Assembly: GCF_009727055.1 (NCBI RefSeq)
Contig: NC_052356.1
Location: 5,117,426 to 5,181,425, forward strand
Length of the DNA: 64,000 nucleotides
Source of the DNA: Benincasa hispida
Lineage: Eukaryota > Streptophyta > Magnoliopsida > Cucurbitales > Cucurbitaceae
Reading direction: 5' to 3'
A program made the translations under genes and the position numbers. The notes beneath the pieces are model-generated. The model searched no databases. It saw only the letters and a program-made list of their open reading frames with translations, and had not been told where the DNA came from. Shown piece by piece: positions 11,039 through 22,351 of this stretch (position 1 is the first letter of the stretch; every line of letters begins with the position of its first letter).

Positions 11039-13112
11039 TGTTTGGGATTTTGCCCTAAATTTCGTGATTTGTAATGTATAAATGACGATATTTATTTATG
11101 TAATAAAATAAGGTGTTATTTTATTTGACGTTTAGAATTGTGTAACTCAATCCAATAAATAAGATCTAAGGTTATTTAATGTAAATTAAACATGTATGCA
11201 TTTGACATAAATGTGGATCATGTTTAAGTAATAACCTAAATGGTCTGTAGTATATGGATAAGATTGGGTGCCTTATCCGGATAACACTATGGATATGACC
11301 CACTTTTTAATTGTTACAATAGTAGTAAATTATTACAAACGATTTGATCATAATTGTTCATGTGAAGACATGTGAGTGGGGGACCTATACAAAGAGTTTT
11401 TATAAGACCAAACCATGAAATAATTAGTCTTTCTTTATAACACTGTTATTTTAAAATACTTACATTTCACAAGGATTACCATAGGTAACTTGACCTCAAT
11501 CCTGAGTGAGTTGTGAACTCCTGCAAATGAAGGAATTCCTTTGATCTGTATGGGTGAGATTAACCTGATTTTTCGATTTAATATGCCTACTATTTTGGAG
11601 ATTTGTCTCGGTGGGAAGCTAAAAACACAGCTACAGAAGATGAATTTCGCTCCTTCCTGGTCATAGGATAAGTGGATGAATTGCTCCCTTAAGGACTGAT
11701 TTTGGGTCTTGAACTATGATGTACCTCACCATCTCAGTGGCTAGAGAGGGTCTAGTTTATAGTTGGACTATAACTAATTGTTCATTAGAGGAAACAATGG
11801 TACTTAAGGAGTTACATGTAACTATAGGGGTAAAACGATAATTTTAACCCAACTATAGTAACGAGCGATTCGTGAACGGGTCAACTCACTGTTGATAAGT
11901 ATTCATAGACAAAGAAATATATTTACAGTGTGAAGAGTTTAGTGATCGGTCTTTAGTGGATTCACTGACAGTTAATGGGTGTTGATTAATTAATTAATCT
12001 TGTATCATTGGAGCTTCTAATCTATGGTCCATTAGGTTCCCTTTCTAGCTCACTAAGGATAAAACAAGGAATAAATAGTTTTAGAATAATTTGAATTGTT
12101 CAAATAATTTTAAGGAAAATTTATATTAATGTGATTAATATAAATTATAATGTATATTGATAACATTATAATACATAGTTGATTATAAATATGATTTATA
12201 ATTAATACTATGTATAAAGGAGTTAATATAATGTATATTGATACATTATAGTTCATTATGAATATGATTTATAATCAATAATAGAGATAAATATTTGAAT
12301 GAAATTCAAATCGATGTATATTGTTACATTATAATATATAGTTAATTATAAATTAGATTTAAAATTAATACTATATAATATATGAGAGTGATACATTTGA
12401 ATGAGATTAAGATACTAATTATATGATTGTGATTCATATAAATATTATAGGTTAAAATTAATATGAATAAGATTTGTATTGGAACTATAGATTATGTGAG
12501 ATGATGCCATTTGAATATGATTCAAATAAAATTAAATATATGATATTTAATTATAGATTAATTAATTTTTAATTAATATTATTATATATACATTAAATGA
12601 GATTTAATATACATATTAAGTTATATTAACATAACTCCCATTGGGAGTTATTAGACATTACAAATATGGGAGCTGTAAATCTCTCTCATTCATTCATCAT
12701 CTCACGGAGCACTCAGTGAAGAGGAGTTAAGAGTTGGCATGTTTTTGGTAAAATAGTTACAAAGAAGAGGATCAAGCATACTATCTAGATCTCTCTCAAA
12801 ATTCCTCTTTGAATTCCCTTCCCTCTCCTAAAACAACGGATCCCATAATCCATTGTTCTTTGCCAGAGAATAGTAAGGAAGCCTAAGTGGTTGTATCCCT
12901 ATAATTTGTTTTATTCGTATTTTCATAGACTAAGGAGTTCGAAGTTTGTGGTTGTTCGTGGCTCAAAGATGAATCATGTGAAGAGGAGTCTTCAAGGGTG
13001 GGTTCCTTATGATATTTTCTCTTTCTTAGTAGCATGTTTACAATATTTTGTTTTGTTTATTCTTCTTTGTGTTCTACGTTTTCGAAATCAATTATCATAT
13101 GCATGATGTTCA

Positions 13113-13297
13113 TGTAACGACCCGACCCCATAAGACTTAAGTTAGGACGTTACTAAATATATGTATGCATGGAACTTAAAACGACACCCTTTTATGGTGA
13201 AATAGATGCTAAATAAATAAGGAAAGTTCAAAAGTCCTTCATTAAATTCAAATACTAAAAACAAATAATGGGGTACCCATAAATCATAAATGATAAT
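13113..13297 (-). repeat. 3' LTR of G2, distal part
   Basis: It begins TGTAACGACCCGACCCC on the plus strand, the complement of the family G LTR terminus. It matches 20343-20530 closely and breaks at ...AAATGATAAT where copia A enters. Confidence 0.9.
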
Positions 13298-13501
13298 TTT
13301 CGAAAATCATCTTGTAACCCTAGGGGTAGTTTAGTAATTGTTTGTATCCTAGGGTTTCCCCTAGTCTATTTATTTGGCCTATTCTCTTGTTTTTTTATGT
13401 ATCAGAATTAATAATAAAATCAGGCTCTATTGTGGTTTTTTCTCCCTGATCTAGGGTTTTTCACGTAAATCTTGGGTTCTTTTCTTCCTCTTTTTTCAAC
13501 A
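13298..13501 (+). repeat. 5' LTR of copia A
   Basis: 204 bp. It starts TTTCGAAAATC (the first dinucleotide TG is mutated to TT compared with the 3' LTR) and ends CTTTTTTCAACA. Confidence 0.95.
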
Positions 13502-13517
13502 TGCTATTAGGGCATGG
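13502..13517 (+). other. Primer binding site of copia A (initiator-Met tRNA type)
   Basis: TGCTATTAGGGCATGG immediately after the LTR is a diverged form of the usual TGGTATCAGAGCATGG. Confidence 0.8.
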
Positions 13518-15060
13518 CGGCGAAACCTTAGCCATCATTGATGAAAATAGACCAGATTTTCCATCAGCAATCTCCATTGGAACTAGTCGGGAAGCCTATA
13601 TCCCCTAAGCCGTTCGGGAAGCCGTGGAACAATACCTCCAAGCCGCACTACCCAAAATAGTTAAATCTGTTTCAGACCCAAACCCTAATCGGCCAAAGTT
13701 CAGTCGTTCTTCCCCACGACTAGATCCCAACCGAATAGTAGACAGCCCAATCGCTCGATCCATTCCAGTCGCTCGATCCCAGTGTTCTCCAGCCGTTCGA
13801 CAGATCGTAGCCGCTCAAAGTGGTCTTTCCCCAGCCCTTCGTTCCCCAGCCGACCAGATCGCAGCGCTTCCAGCCACACCTCCTCGTCGGTCGACCCTGC
13901 CGGTGCGATGAGCCAGTCGGAGCAGATCTTGCCGATTGAAACTTCTTATCAGCGGGCAGATTCGACGTGTTTCTAGACAGCTGCTGTGGTCGAACCATTC
14001 TAGGAGAAGTCGGTAAGTTCTTATGCGCTGGTCTTTTGCCCAAGTGGGTTAATGGCACCGGCGGTTGGATCTGCAGATCAGCCTTGCCGGGGGGTCTACA
14101 AGTGATCTCCAACGGCGTTTGGCCCATCTACAACAGCAGATTGTAGATTTCGGGACGGTTTTTGGGACAAACTCTCAACCTGATTTTTCGGCCAACATAC
14201 CAATTTGCCCTAAAAACCCGGTAAATTCCTTCTCTATTTTAACCACTACAAATATCTTATATGGATCGATGGGAAATACTGCAGGGTTTATTACTGGAGA
14301 GAAATTGAATGGCCAGAACTACTTTTCCTGGTCTCAATCCATCAGAATGGCCTTGGAAGGACGTCATAAGTTTGGATACTTGATTGGAGAGATACCTAAG
14401 CCCGTTCAAGGAGACCCTCAGGAGTGGATCTAGAAAAGAGAAGACTCGTTGTTGAGATCTGTTTTGATTAATAATATGGAACCCAGATTGGCAGACCTTT
14501 ACTCTATGCTGCAACTGCCAAGGATATTTGGGATGTTTTTCAACAACTTTATTCACAAAGTCAGAATGCATCCCAACTCTATACGTTACGGAAGTAGGCA
14601 CATGAATGTAAGCAAGGCACTATGGACGTAACGTCCTATTTTAATAAAATGACTCTTTTGTGGCAGGAGATGGATCTTTGTAGGGAGACAATCTAGAAAT
14701 GTGCTCTTGACGGAGCACAGTATGCAAAAGTTGAAGAAGTAGATTGTGTCTATGACTTCCTGGCCGATATAAATTCAAAGTTTGATGTCGTTCAAAGTCG
14801 GATTCTAGGGCAATGCCCTACTCTTTCTCTTATAGAAGTATTCTCATAAATACGTCTGGAGGAAGATAGATCAACTGCAATGAATAACCCTGTCATTACC
14901 TCTACAGATGCTGTAGCTTTTGCTACTAAGTTCTCCAGTACTGATGGTGATAAAAGACGTACTCCTGTCTGTGAGCATTGTAAAAAGCCGTGGCATACAA
15001 AAGACTAGTGTTGGAAGCTACACGGGGCCCCCAAACAGTAAACGTCGACAGTCAAATTAC
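13518..15060 (+). pseudogene. gag remnant of copia A
   Basis: An unusually GC-rich, Ser/Pro/Arg-rich leader (13620-13980) precedes a copia gag core. The core has GFITGEKLNGQNYFSWSQSI near 14282 and KFGYLIGEIPKPVQGDPQEW near 14370-14430, followed by a stop at about 14431. A zinc knuckle of CX2CX4HX4C type (CEHCKKPWHTKD then stop then C) lies near 14970-15010; the stop falls inside the knuckle. Gag would form the virus-like particle and bind element RNA. At least four disruptions prevent expression. Confidence 0.85.
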
Positions 15061-15169
15061 AAATCAACATTTTGATGTGCCCTTGTGAGTGACTCGGTAA
15101 ATGAGAATCCTCAACAATCCTCAACAGATAGTACGATTGGAGTCAGTGCCATTGCCTAGTCAGGAAATA

Positions 15170-15360
15170 TACAGTCTGCTGGTCTTATTAATATTAATGG
15201 GAAAAACCATGGATTGTTGACTCAGTGGCGACAGATCATCTTACTGGTACCTCTGATTAGTTCCTCTCATTTTGTCCAAGTGCCGGTAACGAACTAATTA
15301 GGATTGCAGATGGGTCGTTCGCACCTGTTGCAGGTAAATGACATTTATCTCTGTTTGAAG
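15170..15360 (+). pseudogene. Protease remnant of copia A with altered active-site triad
   Basis: The motif reads WIVDSVATDHLTG near 15210-15248 instead of the family's DSGATDH. The catalytic Asp codon is at 15219, and the next-but-one residue is Val (GTG at 15225) in place of the invariant Gly. The protease would cleave the polyprotein; loss of Gly in the D-S/T-G signature should inactivate it. Confidence 0.85.
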
Positions 15361-15362
15361 GT

Positions 15363-17095
15363 TTGGTTTTGCGAGATGTTTTGCATGTTCCTAAAATTTC
15401 ATATAATTTGTTATGCATCAGTAAGATTAAAAGAGATCTGAATTGTCAGGTAGTTTTTTCACCCGACTCTGTTTTATTTCAGGATCTGAGCTCAGGGACG
15501 ATGATTGGCACTGCCCGACACGATAGGGGACTCTACTTCCTGACTGATGATGCTTCTTCTAGGAATGATTATAGGACTAGCCTTGTCTCTTTAAATTTTT
15601 CTAATTCTGAAAATGATTTTCTGTTATGGCATTACCGCTTAGGACATCCAAATTTTCAATACATGAAATTCTTATTTCCGCATTTATTTCACAATATTAA
15701 TATGTCTTCTTTAAATTGTGATATCTGTATTCGTGCCAAACAGAGTCGTTGTCTCCTTCCATTCCCAGCCCTATAAACCATCAAAACCCTTCACCTTAGT
15801 CCACAGTGATGTTTGGGGTCCCTCACCAACCACTACCTCCACAGGGAAGCGCTGGTTTGTCACCTTTATAGATGACCGCACTCGGCTTACTTGGGTATTT
15901 CTTCTCACTGATAAGTTCGAAGTGTTATCTGTATTCCAACAATTCTATGCCACTGTGGAAACCCAATTTAGTGTTATTGGTATTTTGAGAAGTGACAACG
16001 GGCGGGAATTCTTTAACACTTCCTTCCAGGAATTCCTTGCATCCAAAGGGATTGTCCACCAAAGTTCATGTGCCTATACTCCCCAAAAAAATGGGGTAGC
16101 CGAAAGAAAAAATCGTCATTTGGTGGAAATTGCCAAGTCCTTGATGCTATCCATATCACTACCGTCTTACTTATGAGGTGATGCCATCCTTACTGCTGCT
16201 CACTTAATCAACTGAATGCCTTACCGAGTCCTTAACTTTCAAAACCCATTAGACTGTTTGAAAATGTCCTACCCCACTATTTGTTTAATTTTCGATGTAC
16301 CACTTCAAATCTTTGGTTGTGTTGCTTTTGTTCACTCCTATGGTCCAAACTGCACGAAATTTACCCTCCGTGCTAAAAAATGTGTTTTTGTTGGGTATCC
16401 ACTTCATCAGCTTGGGTATAAATGTTACCACCCATCCTCTCATAAATATTTTGTTTCCATGGATATCACCTTCCTTGAGGATCAACCTTTCTTCCCTATT
16501 AGCCATCTTCAAGGGGAGACATCTAGTGAAGAGACTAACTAGTCCACTTATACAGTTCCCTTGGAGTCATCTCCCATTCCCGAACATGTCGGTCATATCC
16601 TCCCCACCAATCAAGTCCCATGGATAACATACTATAGGAAGAATCTCAGGAAGGAAGCAGCTTCACCTATTGCACCTCTGGCTCCGGTCCATGAGTCAAA
16701 CCTGACATCAGGTACGTGTATTCCTAAAACTAATGAGATTGATACTTGTACTAAGACTAACAAATGCAGAGAGGAAAAAGGAGGAAAAGCTGCTGAAAGC
16801 ATCACTATAGCAGATGGGAAGACTACGAAAAATAATGATTTGGACACAACTCTAGAAAATGTGAGTGATACTAGAGATAATGGTGAAAATGTGATGTCTG
16901 AAGATGAAACCCAAGCAGAGGAGACTAGTGATCATAGTGGAAATTCTGACAGACTGAAGGAGCATGATGCTTCTTTTGATCTTCCAATAGCCCTGAGGAA
17001 AGGTATTCGGTCATGTACAAAGTACCCTATGCATAGTTACATGACCGTAACTTGTCACCTGAATTTAGGGCGTTTACCACCAGTTTGGATATAGG
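15363..17095 (+). pseudogene. Integrase region of copia A
   Basis: GAG-pre-integrase block with HYRLGHPNFQYMKF near 15630 and the CDICIRAKQ zinc-binding end near 15715. The integrase core follows with the catalytic residues in order: HSDVWGP (Asp, about 15806), RSDNGREF (Asp, about 15991) and GVAERKNRHL (Glu, about 16096). The chain is broken by a frame change near 15770 and stops at about 16174 and 16214. The acidic linker up to 17090 ends with the LDLPIALRKG-like motif that precedes copia RT. Integrase would insert the cDNA into the chromosome. Confidence 0.9.
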
Positions 17096-17109
17096 GGTGA
17101 TACCGAGTA

Positions 17110-18637
17110 ACATATAGGAAGCAATGGAAACTGAAGTTTGGAAGGCTGCTGTTACGGAGAAGATGAGGGCTCTCGAGAAAAATGGAACATGGGACCAGGT
17201 GATCCTACCCAAAGAGCACAAAACAGTTGGATGCAAATGAGTTTTCACTATAAAGTACATGTCAGACGGGACTGTTGATCGGTACAAGGCCAGGCTAGTT
17301 GCCAAAGGGTTTACCCAAACCTTTGGGGTAGATTACTCCGAGACATTCTCTCCCGCAGCTTAACTCAATACTATACGAGTTTTGCTATCAGTTACAGTTA
17401 ACAGAGATTGGCCTTTGCATCAACTGGATGTAAAGAATTCCTTTCTCAATGGAGAGCTTGAGAAGGAAGTCTACATGAATCCTCCCCCCAGATTTGAAGA
17501 TCAGTTCATACAGCAAGTCTGCTGACTGAGAAAGTCGCTCTATGGGTTGAAACAATCTCCAAGCGCCTGGTTTGACTGATTTTCCACCTTTGTCAAAAGA
17601 CAAGGGTATACCCAAGGGCACTCAGACCACATACTATTTACAAAAAGGTCAACTTCAGGGAAGGTTGTCGTTCTCATTGTGTATGTTGACGATATTGTGC
17701 TCTCCAGTGATGATGATGATGAAATTGTGAAACTCAAAGCAAAGATGGCCAAAGAGTTTGAAATTAAAGACCTTGGGAAGTTAAGATACTTTCTCGGAAT
17801 GGAAGTAGCCCGATCAAGGGATGGGATCTTAGTATCCCAATGGAAATATACAATTGATCTTCTAACGGAAATAGGAATGACTGGGTGTAAACCTGCTGAC
17901 ACCTCAGTTGAATATAATTCAAAGCTCAACAATACCAGTAACAGTGTCCCAGTCAATAAAGAAAGGTATCAGCGGTTAGTTGGAAAATTGATATACTTAT
18001 CTTATACGAGACCTGATATTTCATATGCAGTGAGTGTTATCAGTCAATTTATGCAGGCTTCTTATGAGGAACACATGACAGCCGTTGGACACATCCTACA
18101 ATATCTGAAAGGTACACCAGGTAAGGGGTTAATGTTCAAGAAGTCTGATAAACGCTACATTGAAGCCTACACTGATTCTGATTGGGCAGGGTCTGTTGTT
18201 GATAAAAAAAAATAAATATATGGGTATTGCACATTTGTTTGGGGTAATCTAGTGACCTGGAGGAGCAAGAAACAGGGAGTTCTGGCCAAAAGTAGTACGG
18301 AAGTTGAGTATCGGGCCATAAGTTTAGAGATATGTGAAGAAATCTGGTTGATAAAGTGTTGTCAGAACTTCATCAAGACAATGAGCTTCCAATGAAACTG
18401 TTTTGCGACAATAAAACAACAATAAGTATTGCAAATAATCCTGTTCAGCATGACAAAACAAAACACGTTGAGATCGACCGACACTTCATCAAGGAAAGAC
18501 TTGACAATAGAAGTATATTCATCCTTTATGTTCCATCAAATCAGCAATTTGCAGATGTGCTCACAAAAGGGTTACTGAGACAAAACTTTGACTACTGTGT
18601 CAGCAAGTTGGGCCGTATTGATATTTACGCCCCAACT
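17110..18637 (+). pseudogene. Reverse transcriptase and RNase H of copia A
   Basis: RT begins near EAMETEVWKAAVTEKMRALE (17120). It shows [13 protein letters not shown] (about 17280), [20 protein letters not shown] (about 17420) and SLYGLKQSPSAWFD (about 17540). The catalytic YVDD is at 17682-17693. RNase H shows AYTDSDWAGS (about 18168), SSTEVEYRAIS (about 18295) and LPMKLFCDNKTTISIANNPV, ending near 18637. Stops at about 17238, 17360, 17523, 17577 and 18213 break the frame. Confidence 0.92.
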
Positions 18638-18638
18638 T

Positions 18639-18647
18639 GAGGGGGAG
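18639..18647 (+). other. Polypurine tract of copia A
   Basis: GAGGGGGAG immediately before the 3' LTR start TGTCGAAAATC. Confidence 0.85.
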
Positions 18648-18850
18648 TGTCGAAAATCAGCTTGTAACCCTAGGGGTAGTTTAGTAATTGTTTGTACCCT
18701 AGGGCTTCCCCTAGTCTATTTATTTAGCCTATTCTCTTGTTTTTTGTGTTTCAGAATTAATAATAAAATCAGTCTCTATCATGGGTTTTTCTCCCTGATC
18801 TAGGATTTTCCACGTAAATCTTGGGTTTTATTCTTCCTCTTTTTTCAACA
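18648..18850 (+). repeat. 3' LTR of copia A
   Basis: 203 bp, TG...CA termini intact, closely matching 13298-13501. It is followed by the ATAAT duplication. Confidence 0.95.
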
Positions 18851-19390
18851 ATAATAATAAGTTTGAAATCAATTTATAATAGTAAGTTTCAAATAGAAAA
18901 ATTGAAAGTTGAAAAAAAACATGAAAAGAAATCAAAATATCATGAGCAGAAGCATAAAACTGGTGCCACTGGCTCAATCACGAATTCCGCTTGTCAATCG
19001 CTGGTGCATCTCTACCTTTACCTGAAACAACAACATGAGAAAGGATGAGTATAAAATACTTGGTAAATAACCCCACTACTGAGGTCGGGCTAGGCATCTA
19101 TGTCCTCTAGATCCCTACCTCTGGCGGAACATAAAAATTGCTCTAGTCCTCATGGGACACATACATACATGAAAAACTAGTTTCTATCCTACTGTAGTAA
19201 GTAAGCCCACTACCTCTTGTGAATCCCGAAGGAAACACAACCCCTAGTGAATCCTAAAGGAGACACAACCCCTGGTGAATCCCGAAGGAAACACAATATC
19301 TGGTGAATTCCGAAGCAAACACAATCTGGTGAATCCTAAAGGAAACACAATATCTAGTAAATCCCAAAGGAAACATAATATCTGGTGAAA
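18851..19390 (-). repeat. 3' LTR of G2, proximal part ending in minisatellite
   Basis: Continuation of the family G LTR after copia A, matching about 20530-21060. It contains about six copies of the 28-bp GTGAATCCCGAAGGAAACAC unit from 19215. The seventh copy is cut at about 19388, where gag sequence begins. This marks the breakpoint of the large internal deletion. Confidence 0.85.
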
Positions 19391-19646
19391 AATACTTCTC
19401 ATAGAAACATTTCTTGAATTGCTCCCAGGTTAATAGTTTCCTACCAGTATAATCATTTTCTCTGCTGAACGCCACCAGATTTCTACGTTGCCAGTCAACA
19501 TGAAAACTGCACATTGGAGCTTGTGCTCTTCCGGGCACCTCATAAAACGGAAAATTGTCTCGATAGATGATAACCACATCTTTGCTTTGGTGGGATCCCC
19601 CAACGATCCATCAAAGGAGCGAGGGTCAAACTTCCTGAAATCCCTT

Positions 19647-19932
19647 AGATGTTTAGCCTCAAGAGACAGGCCCTGCATGTTTCTATCCTGCGGTCCGGTT
19701 TGCTGTAACTGCTCGGGTGGCACCAGTTCCTCCTAAGTCTGGTTCTGGGTAGTCTGTCATGCCATCGTGGCTGTCTCTTATACACATCTAGATGTGTATA
19801 AGAGACAGCAGATGTTTAGCCTCAAGAGACAGGCCCTGCATGTTTCTATCCTGCGGTCCGGTTTGCTGTAACTGCTCGGGTGGCACCAGTTCCTCCTAAG
19901 TCTGGTTCTGGGTAGTCTGTCCTACCATCGTG
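19647..19932. repeat. 123-bp direct duplication flanking adapter
   Basis: 19647-19769 recurs at 19810-19932 with about two mismatches (near 19759 and 19761 against 19922 and 19924). The adapter lies between the copies. Most likely an assembly product. Confidence 0.9.
19771..19808. other. Nextera mate-pair junction adapter (assembly artefact)
   Basis: Same 38-bp palindrome as at 5797, made of CTGTCTCTTATACACATCT and its reverse complement. Confidence 0.98.
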
Positions 19933-20325
19933 TTACAGATCAACTTCTGCAGTTTTCCCATTAGGGAGGATGCAACAACTTCACTAATTTTGGCTTCCAT
20001 TGCCTTCTTATCGACTTGGGCCACAGGTGGATTTGGAGCTCTCGGGATAGTCTAGCTACTCTCAGCTTCCTCTTCCTGCACCCTTCTCTAACAGTCTTTC
20101 TTGTTCTAGGTTTAGGTACCATGCCCTGTCATGAACTCATACATTAGCTATCTACCTCTGGGTCTTTCTCAGAAATCATGCTACTGAAACATTACATCAC
20201 TAATCTCATATATGTACTGAAAACTTTCATTAGTAGGACATATCTGGCGATGATGAGGAATTCGTTACTGGGCCACAGGGACTACCTAGACTAACGTAAT
20301 AAGTCAGTCTTCAGAACCCAAAATG

Positions 20326-20340
20326 TGGGCTCTGATATCA
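20326..20340 (-). other. Primer binding site of G2
   Basis: On the minus strand TGATATCAGAGCCCA follows the LTR end after two bases. It is close to the initiator-Met type TGGTATCAGAGCC. Confidence 0.8.
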
Positions 20341-20887
20341 ACTGTAACGACTTGACCCCCTAGGACTTAAGTTAGGCCGTTACTAAATACATGCATGCAT
20401 GGAACTTAAAACGACACCCTTTTATGGTGAAATAAATTATAAATAAATAAGGTAAGTTCAAAAGTCCTTTATTAAATTCAAACATTAAAAACAAATAATG
20501 GGTACCCATAAACCATAAATGATAATAATAAGTCTGAAAAAAATTCTTAATAGTAAGCTTAGAACAACAAAACTGAAAGTTGAAAAAAAAAACATGAAAC
20601 GAAATCTAAATAGCATGAGTGGAAGTATAAAACTGGTCCCAATAGCTCGATCACGAATTCTGCTTGTCAATCGCTGGTGCATCTCTACCTTTACATGAAA
20701 CAACAACATGAGAAAGGATAAGTATAAAATACTCAGTAAGTAACCCCACTACTGGAGTCGGGCTAGGCATCTATGTCCTCTAGATGCCTACCTCTAGCGG
20801 AACATAAAAACTGCTCTAGTCCTTATAGGACATATACTACATGAAAAACTAGTTTCTATCCTACTGTAGTTAAGTATGCCCACTACC

Positions 20888-21195
20888 TCATGTGAATCCC
20901 AAAGAAAATACAACCCCTGGTGAATCTCAAAGGAGACACAACCCCTGGTGAATCCCGAAGGAAACACAATATCTGGTGAATCCCAAAGAAAACATAATAT
21001 CTGGTGAATCCCGAAGGAAACACAATATCTGGTCAAACCCGAAGGAAACACAATATTTGGTGAATCCCAAAGGAAACACAATCTGGTGAATCCCAAAGGA
21101 AACACAACCTGGTGAATCCCGAAGGAAACAAAATATATGGTAAATCCCGAAGGAAACACGATATCTAGTGAATCCCAAAGGAAACAAAATATCTA
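20888..21195 (-). repeat. 28-bp minisatellite, about eleven copies
   Basis: Head-to-tail GGTGAATCCCGAAGGAAACA units with 23-28 bp period. Unit variants differ at a few positions and there are no unique spacers, which excludes a CRISPR-like reading. Confidence 0.9.
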
Positions 21196-22313
21196 ATGGG
21201 CATCTAACTAATTAGTAAAGACACTATCACAGTCTCAACATCACAATTATCACAATATGGTTTTATAACATACATATACACCTCAATATCAGGGCTATAC
21301 AACATGCATATGAGCCTCAATATCCTCATATCAAATACAACCTTAGTGAATCAAGTATCACCTCTTATTAGCATGCAAGTATCTACGTGCACAAATAAAT
21401 CTTTCAGATTTTCATACAATAAAATATATCGGTCATACTATACTATCCGTTTATCATGCTATCGTTCTGTCCTGATATTCATCTATTATGCTAGTATATA
21501 TCTAGTGTCTGGCCCGTGGGTAGTTCCAGTAGTAAGATTACTTACCTTGATATTAGGTTGAACTAAAAGCAATTGAATCTTTGTGAAACTCTCGAATCCT
21601 TAATCAAGCCTAAACATAAACTAAGCTTAAAATTAATAACTCAATCTTAATTCCAAACACCCAAATATTACCAAATATTTCCAATAAACTTACCTAAGGC
21701 ATAGTCCGATTCGAATTCACCTCCAAACGTTGAATTTAAGCCAAAAAATTATTCGAGCAACCAACACCCTTTTAATATTCACAATCTTGGAATTTAATCC
21801 TAGTACATAAATCAAAGTAAATTTTAACCTTTAGGTTCACACTCCTAAGAGAAAAATCCCGCCAAAATAGACAACAAAACTGAGCAACTTAATTTGTATA
21901 AATTACACTCAAACCAAACAAGTAACAAAGCCCCAAATCATACCAAATCCTTGTCGAAATTACCTTAACTTTGCTTGCCAGCACGCCAAAAGTCTCTTAA
22001 ACTCCTTCAAACTATCAAGTCCAACCTTCAAAATCCTCATTGAAGTGATAATTAAACACATTATTTATTGGGTATTCAATATCCTTAACAAACCTATGAA
22101 AATCATTTAAATCTTACCCCAAAACTCAAGATCCGACGAAACCCAAAGGAACAGTGGTGACGGCTAGTGGCAGGGCTAGAACGGATAGTGGCGAAGTTGG
22201 AAAAATCGCAATCGAAATCAGCCGATCTGAAACTTGGCTGCAGAGCGATCGGACCTTAACAGCGGCGGGGCAGCTGGACGACCTGCAGCGGAACCGAGCG
22301 GACCAAGCAGAGC

Positions 22314-22351
22314 CTGTCTCTTATACACATCTAGATGTGTATAAGAGACAG
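22314..22351. other. Nextera mate-pair junction adapter (assembly artefact)
   Basis: Third copy of the 38-bp palindrome. Translated in the plus frame it gives VSYTHLDVYKRQ, a peptide string expected from this adapter. Confidence 0.98.

Larger units (their letters stand above)
13298..18850 (+). mobile_element. Copia element A, complete but decayed
   Basis: A 5.55 kb Ty1/copia element with both LTRs, primer site, gag, protease, integrase, RT, RNase H and polypurine tract in canonical order. The target duplication is ATAAT at 13293-13297 and 18851-18855, and the disrupted host sequence rejoins to match the intact LTR near 20520. By eye the two 204-bp LTRs differ at roughly fifteen positions, so insertion is not recent. 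Many stops and frameshifts make it non-functional. Element B on the minus strand is a close relative. Confidence 0.95.
19391..20122 (-). pseudogene. Gypsy gag remnant of G2
   Basis: Translation on the minus strand starts near 20122 (MVPKPRTRKT). The retrotransposon gag core reads KHLRDFRKFDPRSFDGSLGD, then WLSSIETIFRFMRCPEEHKL and LLTWEQFKKCFYEKYFS. It is cut after KYFS by the deletion, so no nucleocapsid zinc knuckle or pol remains. One reading frame (19577 to 19254) runs out of gag into the LTR minisatellite and is a fusion without meaning. Adapter sequence at 19771 and a 123-bp flanking duplication further distort it. Gag of this type is known from Del/Tekay-like chromoviruses; that is my inference. 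Confidence 0.85.

Noticed and set aside
13624..14127. GC-rich overlapping ORFs rich in Ser, Pro and Arg as a possible host gene
   Set aside because: They lie in the leader and gag start of copia A, between primer site and gag core, and are broken on both strands.
20888..21195. Regular direct repeats resembling a CRISPR array
   Set aside because: Units follow each other without unique spacers, vary in sequence, and lie in a plant gypsy LTR.
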